The notes beneath the pieces are model-generated. The model ran no database searches. It had not been told where the DNA came from and was given only the letters and a program-made list of their open reading frames with translations. The position numbers and the translations under genes were made by a program. A stretch of 64,000 nucleotides of DNA from JAJDIA01 sp031555145 (lineage in GTDB: Bacteria; Bacteroidota; Bacteroidia; Bacteroidales; Tannerellaceae), in NCBI GenBank assembly GCA_031555145.1, contig JAVBUR010000027.1, positions 24,882 through 88,881 of the forward strand. The letters are read 5' to 3'. Shown here piece after piece: positions 60,943 to 64,000 of the stretch. Numbering within the stretch: the stretch's first letter is position 1; every line of letters begins with the position of its first letter.

Positions 60943-62094
60943 TTAAAAACCTGTAACGGCACGCACCCGGATGGCACCGCCTTTGGTAAGATGTTGTGTA
61001 CTGCCTGTGCCAAAATTAATACGCCAGGCGCTGTTTCCACCGACTTCGGTTGTACTCCAGTAGTCAACATCGCTTAACCCGGTACCGGTAGCAGTCGCCA
61101 ACCGGGTGTTTAGTACGGCTTTATGGGTATAGATACCCGCTAATTCATCGATGGATGGTTGCCGCCACACATAGCCTGCAGGAGCGAAACCGCTGGCTGC
61201 GGTATTACCCAAAGCCCAGGTTCGATCGCTTGCCTCCTCCGTATGAAGTATCAGTCCCGAATAAGGGTTACTTGCATTGATGCCGCAGATGATGCCCACC
61301 AATTCTTTCCCGGCTGTAAACGTATCGCTCCATGAACCATCGGCGTAATAAAAGTGACCGATAGCCGGCAAGGTAGCCGGTTGAGAGGCTCTGATCTGTT
61401 TGTTCTTTACCACCGTACAGTTGGTCAACACACTACCCGCACCAGCCAGGTAAACACCTGCCGCAGCCGGAGCCGTATTGTTTTCGACCAGGCAACCTTG
61501 CACGTGTGCGCCAGGGCCGGCATAAATACCACCACCCCTGCCGAATGCCGTATTACTTATCACCTGGCAATTACGCAGCATGCTATTGGCTAATAGCAAA
61601 GCGCCACCTCCGGCATTGGCCAATTCATTCAGTTGGTCGAGGTTGTAGATCGCTCCTTCGGACGAAGCCGCCCGGGCGTTCCCATGTTGCAACACAAAGC
61701 CGTCCCATAGGGTCGGAGATGCAAAAACGGTGGTTTGTGTGAGTACACGTTGGACATTTGCTCCATCGAGGATGGTTTTATGTTGCATCGGCTTGCGGTC
61801 TGCCATACCGGCTTCGGGAGCCGAAGCGCTGAACCCGCCAAAAACATGTACACCTTCTTTCAGGAGGAAAGCACCGGTATACGTACCCTCCGCCACAAAG
61901 ACACTGTCGCCGGCGGAAGAGGCATCGACCACCGCTTGCAAATCGGCACAGGCCTCGACCCACGAAGTGGCTTGCAGGGCTTGTTCCGCCGAACTGCCTC
62001 CCGGCTTTACATAACGGACAGTTTGGGCTTGTAGCATAGTGCTACACAATAAACTGCCTGTTAGTAAGACGAATATATAGTTTAATTGTTTCAT
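60943..62094 (-). CDS. exported beta-helix-like protein with DUF1566-type C-terminus
   Basis: A 383-residue exported protein (signal FVLLTGSLLCSTMLQAQ). Residues ~25-240 have the plan of parallel beta-helix surface proteins (RYVKPGGSSAEQALQATSW, DGFVLQHGNARAASSEGAI, GAHVQGCLVENNTAPAAAGV). Residues ~245-383 form a module also found in the downstream protein (WRQPSIDELAGIYTHKA against WRQPTLNELQSFC). No sorting domain of its own is seen. Co-oriented and 20 bp from the next gene. Confidence 0.7.
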   Translation of the reverse strand: MKQLNYIFVLLTGSLLCSTMLQAQTVRYVKPGGSSAEQALQATSWVEACADLQAVVDASSAGDSVFVAEGTYTGAFLLKEGVHVFGGFSASAPEAGMADRKPMQHKTILDGANVQRVLTQTTVFASPTLWDGFVLQHGNARAASSEGAIYNLDQLNELANAGGGALLLANSMLRNCQVISNTAFGRGGGIYAGPGAHVQGCLVENNTAPAAAGVYLAGAGSVLTNCTVVKNKQIRASQPATLPAIGHFYYADGSWSDTFTAGKELVGIICGINASNPYSGLILHTEEASDRTWALGNTAASGFAPAGYVWRQPSIDELAGIYTHKAVLNTRLATATGTGLSDVDYWSTTEVGGNSAWRINFGTGSTQHLTKGGAIRVRAVTGF

Positions 62095-62125
62095 TTTATT
62101 GCTTGCTTACACGCTTTATCCTCTT

Positions 62126-63544
62126 TTACATTTCTATTTTATACCATTTACCACTATTCTTATTACCACTATACACAGCCATTACAGCCTTGCCTGCAGG
62201 TACAGTTATGTCGCTGACAGTAATTCCCTCACCGGAGGTATTAATTAAAGTAACAATTGTGCCTGTTACTTCTTCATAGCTTGTGTCAATAGTACCGTTG
62301 GCGGTGAATGTAAGTACGTTGGCAGTGCCAAGTATTCGACCTTCTATCTTCGTTGTAGTTAAATCTTTTGTACCGATATTAATTTGATTATTTTTTATTG
62401 CATCCTTATTAGCACTCGTTACTTTTGTACCAATGCTAATTATCATACTGCTGGCTGCATCTGCTCCTGCACCGTAAAACCAGTCACCTATACCTATAGT
62501 ATTTTGAGTGTATACATTATAGCCAATAGTAACAGTGTTTTTACCAGATTCGTAACCGATCCGGGTTTGGCTTATACCTGCATTGTAACCAATATCCATA
62601 CTACTCGTTTTGCCTATGCCAGTCGTCTTAGTTCTATAGCCACCTAAATAAATATCACTTTTTTGGGTCGCTTCATGGCCAATGCGGGTAATGTTGGTTG
62701 TAGCGGAATCACCAATATAAAAAATATTCGAATTAGCTTTCTCGCCGATGTGAGTCCAAGTATATCTCGCATTATTACCAATTCTAGTAGTGCTGGTTTT
62801 GGTTTTACCGTCATCAGTTGTTGCATACGCACCGATGTTTGTTGTTGGATTGGCAGCAGTACTGGGATAATAAATAGTACCTGTTGTTATCGGACTGTTT
62901 ACTAATGTTTTAGCCGAACTTGTGCCACCAACCACAGGTATAGTATTCAAATCAGCCACAATATTGCCCGGCATTTCGCTTTTTTTTACTAATTCATTGC
63001 CTGCAACGGTATTATCTCCATAATATACTTTTCCTGTTTTTACAGAAAGCGGGCTATTATTATAGCCATTCCTTGAGCTATTACCAACAGGAATAGTATC
63101 AATGCCAACCCTAAGAGCTTTAATATCAATGTGGTTTCCCGCAACACTATCCCTCATATTCCGAATATAGCCGCTCGTTAGAAGAGCGGCATCTCCTGTT
63201 GCATCAATTTGTGCATTTGTCTGGTCGGAAGTAATCTTACCCATCGTAGCAATGGAGGTTTTAGTACCAGCCGTGCCTATATTGATGGCATTGGTACCGG
63301 TAGCAGCGGCATCGTTAAACGCTGTTCCGACATTAACGGTATTGCTATTGGTTACCTCATTGCCGATATTTGTGGTGTTGGTTTCTGCACTTTCACCGAT
63401 GTAGGTGTTGTTGGTACCGCCGCTCGTGCCAATATACGAGTTGTTTGTTTGCGCCATTAAGACACTGCTTACCGCAAATAATAGGCAACTCAGGCCTATC
63501 GATCGCCTTTTTCTTTTAGTGAAATTGATTCCCATAATGTTCAA
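62126..63544 (-). CDS. exported repeat protein with YadA-head-like NxxxIG repeats
   Basis: A 472-residue exported protein (signal IGLSCLLFAVSSVLMAQ). The N-terminal and middle regions are built of short repeats such as NNTYIGESAETNTTNIGNEV, NTVNVGTAFNDAAATG and NNARYTWTHIGEKAN, a pattern like the left-handed beta-roll of trimeric adhesin heads (NxxxIG every ~14 residues). No YadA membrane anchor or obvious sorting domain follows; the end reads KAVMAVYSGNKNSGKWYKI. It is first in the surface operon, and may form the stalk or fibre of it. Confidence 0.7.
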   Translation of the reverse strand: MNIMGINFTKRKRRSIGLSCLLFAVSSVLMAQTNNSYIGTSGGTNNTYIGESAETNTTNIGNEVTNSNTVNVGTAFNDAAATGTNAINIGTAGTKTSIATMGKITSDQTNAQIDATGDAALLTSGYIRNMRDSVAGNHIDIKALRVGIDTIPVGNSSRNGYNNSPLSVKTGKVYYGDNTVAGNELVKKSEMPGNIVADLNTIPVVGGTSSAKTLVNSPITTGTIYYPSTAANPTTNIGAYATTDDGKTKTSTTRIGNNARYTWTHIGEKANSNIFYIGDSATTNITRIGHEATQKSDIYLGGYRTKTTGIGKTSSMDIGYNAGISQTRIGYESGKNTVTIGYNVYTQNTIGIGDWFYGAGADAASSMIISIGTKVTSANKDAIKNNQINIGTKDLTTTKIEGRILGTANVLTFTANGTIDTSYEEVTGTIVTLINTSGEGITVSDITVPAGKAVMAVYSGNKNSGKWYKIEM

Positions 63545-64000
63545 ATTGAAAATGCTGTTATTGTTTATATGATTAATTGAGAGCCACTACCCCATGTGGT
63601 TAGTGGGCGCGAAAGTAACCTATACCGAAAGAACAGCAGTACCAAAATCACAATACTTAGTACCAAAATCACAATTTATAGCTTTTTGTATACCCAAACC
63701 TAAGGATTCCATTGTGATTACCTTACGACCTGAAAAAACCTTGCATTATTACATCCCCACTATCCTGCTTACAGTCAGACGAATACTGGATATAGAGTTT
63801 CCACATCTCCTATACTCGACATACATTGGCCAAAATAATAGTTCAAAGTTGGCTTCAAATCCAACCAGACTTGAATCTTTTGCTGGTGTGTTTTGGCATC
63901 CAACTCATTCTCAGGAGCGCAGCGACGTTTCCCCTCTTCAAGAGCTACTCTCTATACACATCTTTTGATGCGTGTATGGGGAGAACTTGAAGTAGCAATA
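63545..64000. other. gene-free stretch with repeated sites upstream of the surface operon
   Basis: No convincing gene is seen. AGTACCAAAATCACAAT occurs twice, at 63638-63654 and 63659-63675 (21-bp step, same face of the helix), and ATTGTGATT occurs inverted at 63711-63719. They lie 94-175 bp upstream of the surface operon start and may bind its regulator. Near the right edge an imperfect hairpin has outer arms CTTCAAG (63936-63942) and CTTGAAG (63986-63992). Confidence 0.6.

Noticed and set aside
63594..63968. A 124-codon plus-strand frame near the right edge
   Set aside because: No recognisable domain, contains the regulatory-type repeats, and ends inside a hairpin; more likely non-coding.
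1..64000. tRNA, rRNA, complete insertion sequences
   Set aside because: None recognised by eye; a covariance-model scan would be needed to exclude small RNAs.

Overview
The window comes from a Bacteroidota chromosome, most likely a gut Bacteroidales of the Parabacteroides/Tannerellaceae type. The reasons are an ECF sigma/FecR/SusC-type regulatory cluster, GH2 and GH130 glycosidases, TAnnTTTG-type -7 promoter boxes, the meso-DAP gene pair dapL/dapF, an HU-like/VapE pair, and a surface protein with a type IX secretion C-terminal signal. No tRNA, rRNA, CRISPR array or complete insertion sequence was seen. The genus is an inference.

Layout. 1-5143 (minus): a polysaccharide-utilisation regulatory cluster (ECF sigma, secreted six-hairpin glycosidase, FecR anti-sigma, then a SusC-like TonB receptor running off the left edge). 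5144-5761: no intact gene; it holds the sigma promoter, four 11-bp tandem repeats and an AraC tail remnant. 5762-12706 (minus): a TetR-controlled tripartite ABC export operon (TetR, TolC, HlyD, two ATPases, two permeases). 12952-30854 (minus): a tightly packed 13-gene cluster beginning with an IclR regulator. It joins two exported c-type cytochrome proteins, their own CcsBA cytochrome-c assembly protein, an exported cupin, a RidA-like protein, a VOC protein, DhaK, DhaL, an LsrF-type thiolase/aldolase, a propeller lipoprotein, a sodium/solute symporter and GH130. This is the best candidate for an undescribed system: periplasmic or surface redox chemistry coupled to uptake and to cytoplasmic phosphorylation and cleavage of a small sugar-like or AI-2-like substrate.

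30855-40634 is accessory. It holds gene remnants, a RhuM-family gene lying between a decayed and an intact copy of a 5'-nucleotidase gene, and a MazG pyrophosphohydrolase coupled to a nuclease/DUF2075 helicase/S24-protease fusion. It also holds a VapE/HU-like module. That module has a palindromic array of 22-bp units between its two divergent genes, and both ends carry matching 40-bp inverted repeats, so it looks like a small mobile or replicating element. An AAA ATPase gene follows, with a perfect 13-bp-arm palindrome at its promoter.

40731-55349 is mostly core metabolism: an SGNH-like secreted protein, asnA-dapL-dapF (asparagine and lysine/peptidoglycan precursors), a Tat-exported ferredoxin-type aldo/keto reductase, an acn-icd-gltA operon (citrate to 2-oxoglutarate for glutamate), a Crp/Fnr regulator coupled to an SDR-like protein, a nucleotidyltransferase-fold protein, a porin-like barrel, a GlsB-type membrane protein and a ferredoxin-nitroreductase. 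55380-58961 is a ricin-GH2 beta-galactosidase. 59043-59390 is a promoter and a glycosidase fragment ending in a strong hairpin. 59387-63544 (minus) is a three-gene operon of exported surface proteins. 63545-64000 holds no convincing gene but has repeated sites upstream of that operon.
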